A stretch of 64,000 nucleotides of DNA from Leptodactylus fallax (GCA_947044405.1 CAMRHE010000197.1:1798001-1862000); one strand, 5' to 3'; numbered from the stretch's first letter, positions 32,729-43,924 are shown. Program-made: numbers and translations. Notes: generated by a model from the sequence alone, not told the origin.

Positions 32729-33150
32729 AGTGATTAAATAGTTAAAAAAAACTATACAAATTTGGTATCAATGTAATTGTATCAAACCAGTGAATAAATT
32801 TATCAGGTTATTTAAGCCACATGGTTCTTGGTGCAAAATTTATAGCATAAAAAGGCAATGATGAAATTGCTTATTTTTTCTATTTCTTAGCCATGGATAT
32901 GACCATAAATGCAGGAAATTTCTATGGTCTGGAACTGAGATGACAAGCTGAGGTAAAGCAGCATTTTAGAATTTTAGTTTGAGTTTACATTTCCAAGAAA
33001 ATGGAAGAGATTTTATTTAAATTCATGTAAAGAATTGCTGCGGAATACACAGCATTTTTGAACAACACAGCATATTAATTTTACCTGCTAAAACAGTGTG
33101 TTGCCCCTTTAAAAAGGACCTATTTCTTATATTTGATGTTTTTGGTGTTA
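32729..33150. other. No gene seen
   Basis: Short AT-rich stretch. The beginning (TATACAAATTTGGTATCAATGTAATTG) resembles part of the A-rich repeat at 60064-60842. Confidence 0.35.
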
Positions 33151-33194
33151 GGGTCTGACGAAGGTCCGTTGTTTGACCGAAAAACGTTTCACCC
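33151..33194 (+). ncRNA. Hammerhead-ribozyme-like motif
   Basis: Stem I is GGGT (33151-33154) with ACCC (33191-33194). The core CTGACGA (33155-33161) matches CTGANGA exactly and is followed by the extra A. Stem II is GGTC/GACC with an 8-nt loop, then GAAA, an AAA/TTT stem III and the triplet TTC (33188-33190), a permitted NUH. It is the cleanest core of the set. An AATAAA lies 35 bp further on (33227). Activity is not shown. Confidence 0.4.
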
Positions 33195-33318
33195 ACTTCT
33201 ATGGATTGCATTTTCTATAATATTTAATAAAAAAAGGATTTCTTGCATGAATATTGAGTGCCTGATACAACATTCTTGAATATGTTGGGGTGAAACCCTA
33301 TCAGTAGCACCATCTCTA

Positions 33319-34885
33319 CAGTCATGGCCAAAAGTTTTGAGAATGACACAAATATTCTATTTTCACATGATCTGCTGCCCTCTGGTTTTTATGTGTGTTT
33401 GTCAGATGTTTTTATCACATACAGAAATATAATTGCATTCATATTATGAGTAACAGAAGCTTATATTGACAGTTAGAATGAGTTAATGCAGCAAGTCAAT
33501 ATTTGCAGTGTTGACCCTTCTTCTTCAGGACCTCTGCAATTCTCCCTGGCATGCTCTCAATCAACTTCTGGACCAAATCCTGACTGATAGCAGTCCATTC
33601 TTGCAGAATCAATGCTTTAATTTTGTCTGAATTTGTTGGTTTTTGTTTGTCCACCCGTCTCTTGATGATTGACCACAAGTTCTCAATGGGATTAAGATCT
33701 GGGGAGTTTCCAGGCCATGGACCCAAAATCTCTATGTTTTGTTCCCTGAGCCATTTAGTTATCACCTTTGCTTTATGGCAAGGTGCTCCATCATGCTGGA
33801 AAAGGCATTGTTGAGCGCCAAACTGCTCTTGGACGGTTGGGAGAAGTTGCTCTTGGAGGACATTCTGGTACCATTCTTTATTCATGGCTGTGTTTTTAGG
33901 CAAGACTGTGAGAGAGCCGATTCCCTTGGCTGAGAAGCAACCCCACACATGAATATTTTCAGGATGCTTTACAGCTGGCATGAGACAAGACTGGTGGTAG
34001 CGCTCACCTCTTCTTCTCCGAATAAGCTGTTTTCCAGATGTTCCAAACAATCGAAAAGGGGATTCATCAGATTAAATGACTTTATCCCAGTCCTCAGCAG
34101 TCCACTCCCTGTACCTTTTGCAGAATATCAGTCTGTCCCTGATGTTTTTTCTGGAGAGAAGTGGCTTCTTTGCTGTCCTCCTTGAGACCAGGCCTTGCTC
34201 CAAGAGTCTCCGCCTCACAGTGCGTGCAGATGCACTCACACCTGCCTGCTGCCATTCCTCAGCAAGCTCTGCACTGCTGGTAGCCCGATCCCGCAGCTGA
34301 AACACTTTTAAGAGACGGTCCTGCCGCTTGCTGGTCTTTCTTGGGCGCCCTGGAGCCTTTTTGGCACCAATGGAACCTCTCTCCTTGAAGTTCTTGATGA
34401 TGCGATAGATTGTTGACTGAGGTGCAATCTTTCTAGCTGCAATACTCTTCCCAGTTAGGCCATTTTTGTGCAGTGCAATGATGACTGCACGTGTTTCTTT
34501 AGAGATAACCATGGTTAACAGAAGAGAAACAATGATGGCAAGCACCAGCCTCCTTTTAAAGTGTCCAGTGGTGTCATTCTTACTTAATCATGACAGATTG
34601 ATCTCCAGCCCTGTCCTCATCAACACCCACACCTGTGTTAATGGAGCAATCACTGAAACGATGTTAGGTGGTCCTTTTAAGGCAGGGCTGCAATGATGTT
34701 GAAATGTGTTTTGGGGGATAAAGTTCATTTTCTAGGCAAATATTGACTTTGCAAGTAATTGCTGTTAAGCTGATCACTCTTTATAACATTCTGGAGTATA
34801 TGCAAATTGCCATTAGAAAAACTGAAGCAGTAGACTTTGTAAAAATTAATATTTGTATCATTCTCAAAACTTTTGGCCATGACTG
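33319..34885 (-). mobile_element. Tc1-like (DD35E) transposon, copy 2
   Basis: It is 1567 bp, exactly as long as copy 1 at 9294-10860, and in reverse orientation. TA flanks both ends (33317-33318, 34886-34887). The inverted repeats are CAGTCATGGCCAAAAG at both ends. Identity to copy 1 is very high by eye. Confidence 0.95.
33496..34512 (-). pseudogene. Tc1-like DD35E transposase with one internal stop
   Basis: The frame from ATG at 34512 to the stop at 33496 is in phase with copy 1 over all 339 codons. One codon just before the first catalytic Asp (TTC, Phe, in copy 1) is TAA here (34072-34074), cutting the product at about 147 residues. Both halves are otherwise open, and about nine other residues differ between the copies. 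The triad residues SDES, QHDGAPCHK and NPIENLW are still encoded, with the same 35-residue spacing. The truncated N-terminal product would keep the DNA-binding part, which in principle could bind ends without cutting them; that is speculation. Confidence 0.93.
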
Positions 34886-34919
34886 TACAGTAGGAGTGCC
34901 GTTGCTCTTTCTACAATTG

Positions 34920-35278
34920 TACTTTGTAAGTGAAGGGCTACTTCATTTGCATTCCAATTAGCAGAGGTCTGTATTAGAGCAGCTTCGGCTCTGTGATCTC
35001 GCGAGATCTCGCAACTTCTCATGAGATCACACAGCCAAAGCCGCTCTGACACTGCCCTCTGCTAATTGGACACTGTCAGAGCGATGCAAATGACGTAGCC
35101 CTTGACTTACAGTCAGGGAACGCCTTTCTGACAGTGAAGAACTTTAATAACGGGGTTCATAACTCCGCAACAGTGGGGGCTAGAAAGAAAATTCAAAGTG
35201 CCCCAGGGTCTGTGCAGCAGCGCCTATAACAAGTACAGAAAACTGCACAGCTCTGGGGTGGTGAAAAGTCCTCTTTAA
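34920..35278. mobile_element. T2-like foldback MITE, left end unclear
   Basis: It ends CCTCTTTAA at 35270-35278. Inner arms pair: GTGAAGGGCTACTTCATTTGC with GCAAATGACGTAGCCCTTGAC, and CCAATTAGCAGAGG with CCTCTGCTAATTGG. CTCGCGAGATCTCGC is a local palindrome. The left terminus may have been lost when the Tc1 copy inserted beside it. Confidence 0.55.
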
Positions 35279-35554
35279 GCTTATATGAGGGAGGCAAAAG
35301 TGAAAAAGCAGTGAGAAATGTAGGTGTTTTTGCTGTATTATTTTCTGCTGCAGTTTCGCTGCATGTTTCCGTGACATTTTTAGCTGTGATTTGCTACATA
35401 TGGTCTTTGCCTAAGTCATACAATATATTGCTTTAAATTATCCTCCTGTGGGTTCTGATTTAAAATATACATGCACAATACCAACTATTCAGTGTACTCA
35501 AATGTATTTTTTCTCACCTATAGATAAATTAGGCTCTGCTTATTACATGTGAAC

Positions 35555-35999
35555 TTAAAGGGGTTGGCCACTTTCAGACCAATATTAAGAGACTAATGTT
35601 ATTGTTTGCATAATAAAAAGATATACAATTTTCTAATATACTTTCTGTATCAATTCCTCACGGTTTTCTAGATCTCTGCTTGCTGTCATTCATTCTGTTA
35701 CTTCTAGTGGATAAAAGTCTGACAATGGTCATGTGATGGACACAGGTGCACAGCTCGTTACCAGGCAGATGTCTGATTACTGTGCTGTGACTATAACGAG
35801 CTGTGCACCTGTGTCCATCACATGACCATTGTCAGAATTTCATCCACTAGAGGTAAACAGAATGAATGACAGCAAGCAGAGATCTAGAAAACTGTGAGGA
35901 ATTGATACATAAAGTATATTGGAAAACTGTACAACTTTTTATTATACAAACAATAACATTTGTCTTTCAATATTGATCTGAAAGTGGCCAACCCCTTAA
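35555..35999. mobile_element. T2/Kolobok-like foldback MITE, complete
   Basis: It begins TTAAAGGGGTTGGCCACTTT and ends with AAAGTGGCCAACCCCTTAA (35981-35999). TTAA is at both edges. Arms pair along almost the whole 445 bp, including ACGAGCTGTGCACCTGTGTCC near the centre. A truncated sister is at 53655-53872. Confidence 0.88.
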
Positions 36000-37119
36000 A
36001 TATTTGGCAAACAATATACGTTAAATTATGACAACACATCAGTTCCTAAAAAATGTCTTGTATGAAGGAATCTTCTATGAGAAGTGTTTTGTGATGGATA
36101 TTTTCCTGTGCCTGTCTTTATGTTAGTAAGATTAAAGTGCTCTATTAATAGAAGTAATATCGTCTCTGTCACTGAGGAAATAATCAGTAATTTATTTATC
36201 AATTGTTTTCTGAAAAGAGCAGAAGACCATCTATTTTGTAGCTGGCTCTAAGGTATTTGAGAGCCCCAGAAGTTCATGGTTTTTCCGGTATTCTAAGTTC
36301 CACTTATGGCTTTTCCTGTATATGACACTCAACACCACCTCTGTGGTCTTGAAGGCCATTCTCTTCTTTACTTTCTTTAGTCACAAATCATTCTGAGGCA
36401 TCCCTTAAGTGCATTTGTATTGTTAAGTGCACTGGCTTGATTTGGTGTTAATTCAATTGGAGTGCCCTTAATAACTTGTGGGACTGATGCAATGCATTCA
36501 GCCTTCACCTTGTTAAAGCAGGTTTCAGGTCTACAGGAGAGCAGAGCACCTATCCCACAGCAATTTACCAAAGTTGCTGATAAAATTTTCATAAGAGAAC
36601 CTTTTTACTTTGACCCTATTGTGTTATCTTACCATTAAGAACTCAGATGCTGAGACTGCCTTCTGGTGACAAAAGAATCACACACATAGAACTATTTCTT
36701 TGTTTCAATATTGCACATTAGAATATCATGTCAATGTCGCTATATTTTGTGCAATAGCTGATAGCTGTAAATACTGAACTATGCATGGAAATAATTTCAT
36801 ATTTATACCAATGGCAGCTTGAATTTGATTTACTGTATATGAATACCAAGTATTGGAAAACTATATTATACAAAAAATGAAATTAATATGGATTCTTCCA
36901 AAAAAAGCAAACGGTGCACATAAACGTAATACATTCTATGTTACTGTGAATAGTCACACTGACATGATAATACCATTTTTTTCTTCTTTAAGGTTTTATT
37001 GAGTTTTCAACAAAGTAAATAACAAACTTCCTTGACATAAAATGAGAACCAGGGGTAGGAGACAAAGGGAACAAAAGCTTAATACCGATGTAGTTCTCAC
37101 ATCAATTTTTTTTTTTTTA
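36000..37119. other. Unique-looking DNA, no gene seen
   Basis: No repeat recognised. The 36050-36600 segment is free of low complexity and might be conserved non-coding DNA, but I see no splice-flanked frame. Confidence 0.4.
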
Positions 37120-37813
37120 ATGCTTGCTTGTATAGAGCCATCTTATTCTGCAGTGCTTTACAGATATTGTCCATCACTGTCCCATATAGGGCTCACAATC
37201 CAAATTTCCTATCACAGGGGTCGGCAACCCCAGGCACGCGTGCCAAGAGCGGCACGCGAGGCATATGCAGCATCCCAGAGGCTGCTGATTTAATTTGTTT
37301 GTTTGTGTGATTCTGGGTTTTTTGTTGGTACATCCATTCTATGTTAAATGTGTTGTTGCAGCTTTTCCCTGTTGTTTCTCCCCTGCAGTGTTCAAAACCT
37401 AGCCTTGGTTTAGCCCTGGCCTATCACAGGCCACTGGGCGGGTTTGTGGGAGACTCCGTCTCCACGGTGACTGTTGGCCTGAGTTCAGGTTTAGTCAGTC
37501 TAGTGTGAGCAGTGGAACAGTGAGGGTATGCGGAGTGTTCCTGCCGCCACAAGCTGGACTTAGGCCAACGGTCAGCCATCACAGCCTCCAAGAGGATTAT
37601 AATCGGCCCCAGAGACATCCAGGAGGACTTTTTTGGCTGTCCATCATTGTGGAGCTTTCCGGTGCCATGCCAGGAGGAACAGAGGGGACCCTGACAGGAG
37701 GATTACATCGGGCCTAGTCTTCAGGTAACCAGAGCCCTGTCAGGCCTCCCTGTACTACCACTCTCTCTATCATCCATCTCTGGGAGAGGCACGAGAGGAG
37801 GAGTAGTGGAGAA

Positions 37814-39358
37814 CAGGGGCATAACTACCGGGGTAGCAGCGGTAGCAGCTGCCACAGGGCCCGATGCTTTTTTTTTTTTTTTTTTAAATAGTCCGTTACC
37901 TGCTGGAGTTACCCCAGCAGGTAACGGGCCCTATATACTTACCATTCCCCGGGGTCCCGCTCACAGCCGCCTGCGCTTCCGATTCTGAGGAGGTGGCTGT
38001 GAGCAGGAGCGGGGTCGGTATGTGAAGCCGCGGGCCGAACACCACAATCTCTGCTATCATTATACTGCGGGGTCTTTTCAGACCCCGAAGTATAATAATC
38101 GGAGTCCCAGGGGAGGTGAGGGAACATAAAAAACAATGTACTTACCTCTCCTGCGCTTCTCCAGGCTTCGGGCCTGTTTGGTGACGTCCCCGACGTCATT
38201 TTGCGTCACGACGCCTTGCCCGCATCACGTGACGCCGGCCAGGATCACGTGACGCCAGCCTGGTCCAACATTGAAGGCGGCTGAAGCAGCAGGGAGTGGA
38301 CCGGAGCGAGGAACAGGGGTCTGAAAAGACTCCAGAGTATAATAATTGTTCATGGGTGGTCCACAATGGGACATATAATAGTGTGTGCAGGGGCCACTAT
38401 GGGGCAAAATACTCAGTGTAGGGGCCACTATGGGGAATAATAGTGTGTGCAGGGGCTACTATGGGATATAATACTGTGTGCAGGGGCCACTATGGGATAT
38501 AATACTGTGTGAAGGGACCACTATGGGATATAATACTGTGTGCAGGGGCCACTATGGGGAATGATACTTTGTGCAGGGGCCACTATGGGGAATGATACTT
38601 TGTGCAGGGGCCACTATGGGGCATGATACTGTGTGCAAGGTCCACTATGGGACATGATACTGTGTGCAGGGGCCACTATGGGGCATGATACTGTGTGCAG
38701 GGGCCACTATGGGGCATGATACTGTGTGCAGGGGCCACTATGGAACATGATCCTTTGTGCAGGGGCCACTATGGGGCATGATACTGTGTGCAGGGGCCAC
38801 TATGGGGCATGATACTGTGTGCAGGGGCCACTATGGGGCATGATACTGTGTGCAGGGGCCACTATGGGGCATGATACTGTGTGCAGGGGCCACTATGGGA
38901 CATGATACTGTGTGCAGGGGCCACTATGGGGCATGATAATGTGTGCAGGGGCCACTATGGGGCATGATACTGTGTGCAGGGGCCACTATGGGGCATGATA
39001 CTGTGTGCAGGGGCCACTATGGGGCATGATACTGTGTGCAGGGGCCACTATGGGACATGATACTGTGTGCAGGGGCCACTATGGGGCATGATACTGTGTG
39101 CAGGGGCCACTATGGGGCATGATACAGTGTGCAGGGGCCACTATGGGGCATGATACTGTGTGCAGGGGCCACTATGGGGCATAATACTGTGTGCAGGAGC
39201 CACTATGGCACATAATAGTGTGCGCAGGAATGCGTTTTTTGTTTGGGGGGGAGGTTGGAGGGGGCGGTCCGGGGGCAGCGATTGGGGGCAGTGGTTCGGG
39301 GGGGGGGGGCATGTCAAATGTTTGCCTTGGGGCCCAGCCATTCCTAGTTACGCCACTG
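37814..39358 (+). mobile_element. hAT-like non-autonomous element, inner member of the nest
   Basis: The ends are CAGGGGCATAACTACC at 37814 and TAGTTACGCCACTG at 39358. Flanking 8-mers GTGGAGAA (37806-37813) and GTGGAAAA (39359-39366) match at 7 of 8. It is the same family as 12401-13330. The order is T run, CTGCTGG palindrome, ATTATACTGCGGGG / CCAGAGTATAATAAT inverted pair, the 31-bp array, then a G-rich end. The region 38160-38250 is rich in CpG, including TCACGTGACGCC twice. Confidence 0.87.
38345..39215 (+). repeat. 31-bp minisatellite, about 27 copies
   Basis: The unit GGGGCCACTATGGGG plus CATGATACTGTGTGCA recurs every 31 bp. Units in the middle are nearly identical, while those at the edges vary (for example CAAAATACTCAGTG at the start). 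That gradient is typical of amplification from within an array. Non-coding. Confidence 0.95.
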
Positions 39359-39865
39359 GTGGAAAACTATGCTGTAGAGCCTGTATCATCCCTGGGCACC
39401 CTCCTAGAACCAAGGCTGGGGATTGGACACTGTAGAACTACTACCCTCATTTGAAAGCTGCCGTTACCTTTGTTTCTGTTGCCAAATAAAAGCCGTTTCT
39501 TGTTCACCTGCACCGCTGACTCCTGAGTTGTGCCTGCATTACCATCAGGGCCCTTCCGACCAACACCACACCGGCTCAGAGAGGAAAGTCCCCTCTCCAA
39601 CTGGAAACGCCCTGGCGGAAAGAACTACCACCAAAATCCGGTAGTGCTGCAGGACCCCCTCGACTTTGTCCAGCCCAGGAGTGGGACTGGAGTGGTTGGT
39701 GAGTGTGCTCGGCCTGCTAGGTGGCACAGCATCCGCCACTACTACTCCCATCCTTCGGTCTCTTCCATCTGGGTTGCGGCACATATTTCCCTGGCATGGC
39801 GACCCGAGTCCTCACCCAGCAGTTTCGATTGGACCAAACGCGGCCGAGTCGAAACTGTTGTTATT

Positions 39866-40497
39866 ATACTGTGGGGTCTCTTCAGACCCACGAGTATAAT
39901 AAGCGGAGGCTCAGGAGAAGTGATGGAACATAAAAAAAAAATGTTACTCACCTTTCCTGTGCTCCGCAGCCACTCTGTGCTCTGCAGGCGTTTCTGCCTG
40001 ACGTAAGAGACTGCTGGCAGGGCCTCAGGGGTCACGTCCGGCGTCATTATGCATAATGACGCGACATGACCCCTGAGACCCAATCAGCAGCTGCTGACTA
40101 CAGGCAGAAGTGCCCAAATAGAACAGAGCCTCTGTGGAGCACAAAGAAGGTGAGTGATATTTTTTTTTATGTTTGTCAGCTCTCTTGGCCCTCCGCTTAT
40201 CATACTGAAGAGACCCTACAGTATAATAATAGCTAGTGAGTGGCAAAAATTATAAAAGTTAGAATGTTATACAGTGTGCAGGGACCGTTATGGGACATAA
40301 TACCATGTGCAGGGGCCAATGTGGGACATAATACCGTGTGCAGGGCCGCTATGGGATATAATACAGTGTGCAGGGGCCACTATGGGACATAATACCGTGT
40401 GCAGGGGCCACTATGGGACATAATACAGTGTGCAGGGGCCACTATGGGACATAATACCGTGTGCAGGGGCCACTATGGGACATTATTCTGTATAACG
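39866..40497 (+). mobile_element. Partial hAT-family copy with second 31-bp array
   Basis: It contains the TATTATACTGTGGGGTC / GACCCTACAGTATAATAAT inverted pair and the AACATAAAAAA..CTCACCT blocks found in 37814-39358. Palindromic GTCATGTCGC/GCG words lie around TGCATAATGACGC near 40050. It then carries seven or eight 31-bp units (40263-40490). Neither hAT terminus is visible, so the copy is truncated or rearranged. Confidence 0.65.
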
Positions 40498-41105
40498 GTG
40501 TGTTTTCTTTATTAAGGTGTTTTTGCACAGAAACTTCAGGCATTTTTTTTTTTTTGTGTGCAAAAATGCACCATGTGAACGCAGTTTTACATCGAAGTAA
40601 AAGTTCCAGTGGCCTAAGAATATAGCTGCATCCAGATACATAGTGTGTTTCCACCATAAGGCTGCTGCCATACGGTGCTCCTGGACACTTACATTTACCA
40701 CTAATTGGGGGCTGCACATGTTCTTTCATTACTTCTAATCGGAAAGTACAGGAGCGTCCCAGGAAATAGCAGTAAACGCATGTGTCCTAAAGCATCTGGT
40801 GGCAGCACTTCTGTGTTATGGTTTGTGGTATATGATTTTAGTTTAGGGGTTGTCAGACTTACAATTATTGACTGGCACTCCGAGTACCTCATCTTTGATT
40901 TTTTTTTTTTAAATTAAAATGGGCACGCCGAACAAAAAAGGTCACCTACCCCTGCCCTATCAGTATGTCTTTGGAGTGTGGGAGGAAACCCATGCAAACA
41001 CAGGGAGAGCATACAAACTCCTCGCAGATGTTGTCCTTGGCAGTATTTGAACCCAGGACTCCAGCGCTACAAGGCTGTAATGTTAACCACTGAGCCACAT
41101 CTGTA

Positions 41106-41725
41106 GTAACATAAATTAATGTAATACATTACCACCACAGATGTTAAACTATGAAGATACCTGAAAATCTAACTTTTAATAAATACATTTAAAATACTGT
41201 ATTTCAACCATACAAATAAAGTATCAGCCACAATGGGGTCTCTTATACACCAGTTCAATGATACTCCATAAATGAAGTCCACTTTAATATATCTGTGACC
41301 TCTACATGCAGGAGAATTACTGGAAAAAGCACTACAACTATAAGTAGTGACAGATAGTGGTATAGAACAAAAGTTTTGGTCTCACCAATCTGTTGATTTT
41401 CCAGAAGAGGTCAGGTAGTTAAGGCAGCAGGTACATAAGGAATATTCCATTGCTATACCCTGACCCCCACAAAAAGACTCCCACCCTTACAAGGGCAGTA
41501 CCATGAAGCTATCCCTCAAACAGTCTGTCCCTTTCTGTCCCTACGTTTCATTGCTGGTTAAGCCACTGTTCAGGCGACCTATTAGCAGGGGACTGCTCTA
41601 GCTTACAAACACAGCTCCCCAAATATAATAACTAGGGAGCGCTTAGATTATAGTGCTAACTTCCACAGTGGTGCAGCAACATTCCTGCCTGGTCTTACTC
41701 ACAAGTCAACTGGTGGAAGTTAGCA
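41106..41725. other. Unassigned repeat-like DNA with an inverted repeat
   Basis: AGTGCTAACTTCCACAG at 41657-41673 faces CTGGTGGAAGTTAGCACT at 41709-41726, with ATTATAG/CTATAAT continuing outward. A weak CTGA..GAAACG motif lies on the minus strand near 41540-41575. Nothing coding. Confidence 0.4.
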
Positions 41726-43251
41726 CTATAATTTAAGACAGCTCAATCTACTGGCTAACAACTTAGCAAACAGCTTCACATCTGTGTTAATTAGTGAGAT
41801 GGGCCTATAACTGGGGGCATAGTTGTGGGTCTCTTCCCTCTTTCGGGGAGACTGTGACATGAGCATGGAGAAAAAAGGGGGGGAAGGAGGTGTTGGAGGA
41901 AACTGCATTAAAGGCTTTCAGAATATCAGGGGATAGTTCAGTTGTTAAGCATTTAAAGAAGCGCACAGTAAAACCATCTGGGAATGGGATTTTGCCCGTC
42001 GGTAGGCTGGAGATCGCCAATTCTAGTTCTGTGGAAGTAAACGGTGTGTCTAATAGCGCCACATCTTCTGATTTAAGATCAGGCAGGGCACTCCCTTAGT
42101 GAGGGTCTGGGAGTTTTTGGGCATTTGGTTAGTGGTGTGGATGGGAAGTTTATATAAAGTTTTGTAGTAGTCACAGAAGGCTTGAGATGGGAGATTGTAC
42201 CAGAGAAATGCTTGATAGACATGACATGGGAGGTCGAATGTCGCTCACAGAATGCTCAGGCCAGGAGGCGGCCTGCCTTGTTGCCCCATTCATAGAACAA
42301 TCGTCGAAATTGGCGAAATTGCTGGTGCTTATGCTCAATGAGTGACCTGATCACTGTTAATGCAGCAAGGATGGAGCGTTGGAGGGATTATTTGTGTTGG
42401 GCCTCCAAAGTAGTGAGAGAGTGGAGCAGGGTTTTCAATTTCACACCTGCTTCTCTTTTGATTCTGGCTAAGTGCTTAATTAAATTCCTCTCAGAACACA
42501 TTTCAGAGCCTCCCATTGGATAGGCAATGAGGCGGTGTCCAGTGAGTGGTCCTGTTCAAAGTTAATTATAGATTGCTTGAGGTTTGTAAGACACTGAGCA
42601 TCTAGCAGAAGGGACTCATTGAGTCTCCAGGGGTTGGGGAGTGGGGTGGGTTGTAAGAGTCTTAGTGAGCATGAAACAGGGGAGTGGTCGTAGAGGAGGG
42701 CGTTGCCTATTTGGGCCATTGTCACCTGTGTTAGAAGGGCATGGGGCATAAAAATGTAATCCAGTCTGCTGTATGAGTTGTGTACATAAGAGTAAAAAGA
42801 GTAGTCCCTCGTATCAGGATTAAGGATACACCAGGCATCACACAGTAGCATGGAGGGTAGGCGTTTTCTCAGTTTGTTAAGGGCATTATAAGGAACCTGG
42901 GTTTTGCCAGAGGAAAAGTCGAGCATCGAATTAATAGTTAGGTTGAAGTCGCCATAGAGGATAAGGTGGCCTCGAGCAAAGGACTGTAGAGTGGTTAATG
43001 CCGAGATGAAAAAGGGAATCTGACCAGAGTTGGGGGGAATAGATGTTAGCTATGGTGTATACTGTGTCATAAACTACTGTTGAAGCAAAGGGGGAAGTAC
43101 TGGTTTTTAATCGTGGGCATACGGGAGGTGGAAAAGTGAATTTCCTGTAGATGAGGCTCCTACTGTTGTGGGAACCATACAAGATTTATGAGTGTTTTTC
43201 TGGGGTGTTCAAGCCATTTACATTAAAAGATGTTACTGTGATGTCCGCCAT
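41726..43251 (-). pseudogene. L1-type ORF2 remnant (endonuclease and start of reverse transcriptase)
   Basis: The ATG at 43249-43251 opens ADITVTSFNVNGLNTPEK, which matches the first strand of the AP-type endonuclease of L1 ORF2. Frame 42480-42926 has SRLDYIF and YDHSPVSC, the DYxF and DHxPV catalytic motifs at the endonuclease C-terminus. The next pieces read PFTSTELELAISSLPTGK and then PSYRPISLIN, which belong to the linker and the first reverse transcriptase motifs. The usual GPDG box reads FPDG. At least three frame changes separate the pieces, so the gene is dead. The intact protein would nick target DNA and copy LINE RNA there. Confidence 0.85.
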
Positions 43252-43659
43252 TGGGAGAGAAGGAGGAGCAAAAGAGGGATAGAAAAGCTGGGTATGAGGA
43301 ACAGAATCGAAGAAGTAGGGGGAAGAAAACTAGATGGAGGAGGCTAGTAGAGGAATAAGGGCAGTATAGCTACCCTCAAGGGGGCTATTAATGAGGTGCA
43401 CAGTCTCAGAGAGGGCCAATAATGATGGCCCCTAATCTATGTGGGAGTGTGGTAGGCAAAAAACAAGTTTGGGTTGTAAGAAGTGGTGTTAAGTGTTCAG
43501 TGAGTTATGGTCCTTTCAGGCCCAAAATAAGAGAGTAGTGAGAGGTGATGTGAGTATGTGAACAGCAGGAGTGAACAAGAAAGGGCAAAACAAACTAACC
43601 AGAGTAAAAATACAGTTGTAATGAAGAACAGTCCAATGTGAATTGCCCACTTGGCAAAC

Positions 43660-43907
43660 ATCCCAAGCTAGATGGTCTCGACTTTGGGCCGATCTTTGCC
43701 TGCGCGAGGTCTCTGCCAACGAAGCGAGCTTTGGCATCTACTGTCTATGGTTTCACTCATGGTGAGGTGGGTATTAAACGGGCCCGTCACGGAGAGGAGA
43801 AGATCCCATTCTGGTAGCCGAAGAGGAGGCAAGTCCAAAGACTGAAGGAAGGTTGGGAGATCCTCAGGAACAGATAAGGAGTGGAGACCATTTTTATTTC
43901 TGAACAT
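43660..43907 (-). pseudogene. Possible LINE ORF1 C-terminal remnant
   Basis: The frame reads FRNKNGLHSLSVPEDLPTF, then LQSLDLPPL. It lies about 400 bp upstream of the ORF2 start on the same strand, where ORF1 of an L1/Tx1 element should end. No zinc knuckle or other hallmark falls inside the fragment. The assignment rests on position and general appearance. Confidence 0.35.
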
Positions 43908-43924
43908 CTGGTATTATCGCTCAA

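Larger units (their letters stand above)
37301..39865 (+). mobile_element. LTR-like retroelement fragment, interrupted by a hAT element
   Basis: The sequence at 37301-37813 and 39367-39865 joins smoothly once the hAT element is removed. The join is followed about 120 bp later by an AATAAA (39485-39490) and then a GC-rich, CCACC-rich stretch like the R-U5 end and leader of a retroelement. No gag, pol or env frame is present. The exact ends and target duplication were not found, so a solo LTR with some leader is only the likeliest reading. Confidence 0.4.
37215..40954. mobile_element. hAT-like element, outer member of the nest
   Basis: It starts CAGGGGTCGGCAACC at 37215 and ends GGTCACCTACCCCTG at 40954, with inverted termini. 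The flanks TCCTATCA (37207-37214) and CCCTATCA (40955-40962) agree at 7 of 8 positions and join the two halves of the host repeat. Only about 85 bp at the left and perhaps 450 bp at the right look like element sequence. The rest is later insertions. No transposase is seen. Confidence 0.8.
37120..41105 (+). repeat. Dispersed repeat split in two by a hAT insertion
   Basis: The left part (37120-37214) reads TAGAGCCATC..CAGTGCTTTACAGA..GGGCTCACAATCC. The right part (40955-41105) continues TATCAGTATGTCTTTGGAGTG..GGAGGAAACCC..TTTGAACCCAGGACTCC..TAACCACTGAGCCAC. Joined at the CCTATCA duplication they form one of the commonest dispersed repeats I associate with frogs. The class is uncertain and could be SINE-like or a MITE. 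Confidence 0.6.
41726..43907 (-). mobile_element. L1/Tx1-type LINE remnant A, antisense, 3' part missing
   Basis: Reading right to left there is a probable ORF1 end (43907-43660), a spacer, an ORF2 start at 43251 and ORF2 sequence down to 41726, where the reverse transcriptase breaks off beside an inverted repeat. The 3' two thirds of ORF2 and the tail are gone, so this copy lost its 3' end by later rearrangement rather than by ordinary 5' truncation. Confidence 0.8.

Noticed and set aside
38345..39215. CRISPR-like array
   Set aside because: The repeats are contiguous 31-bp units without unique spacers in eukaryotic-type DNA, so this is a minisatellite.
39530..40006. 158-codon plus-strand frame in a GC-rich region
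   Set aside because: It crosses from LTR-like sequence into a hAT-family fragment, so it spans two unrelated repeats. GC-rich DNA simply has fewer stops.
41540..41575. Additional hammerhead candidate on the minus strand (CTGAACA..GAAACG)
   Set aside because: The core has a mismatch at an essential position, stem II does not close next to GAAA, and no NUH triplet is placed correctly.
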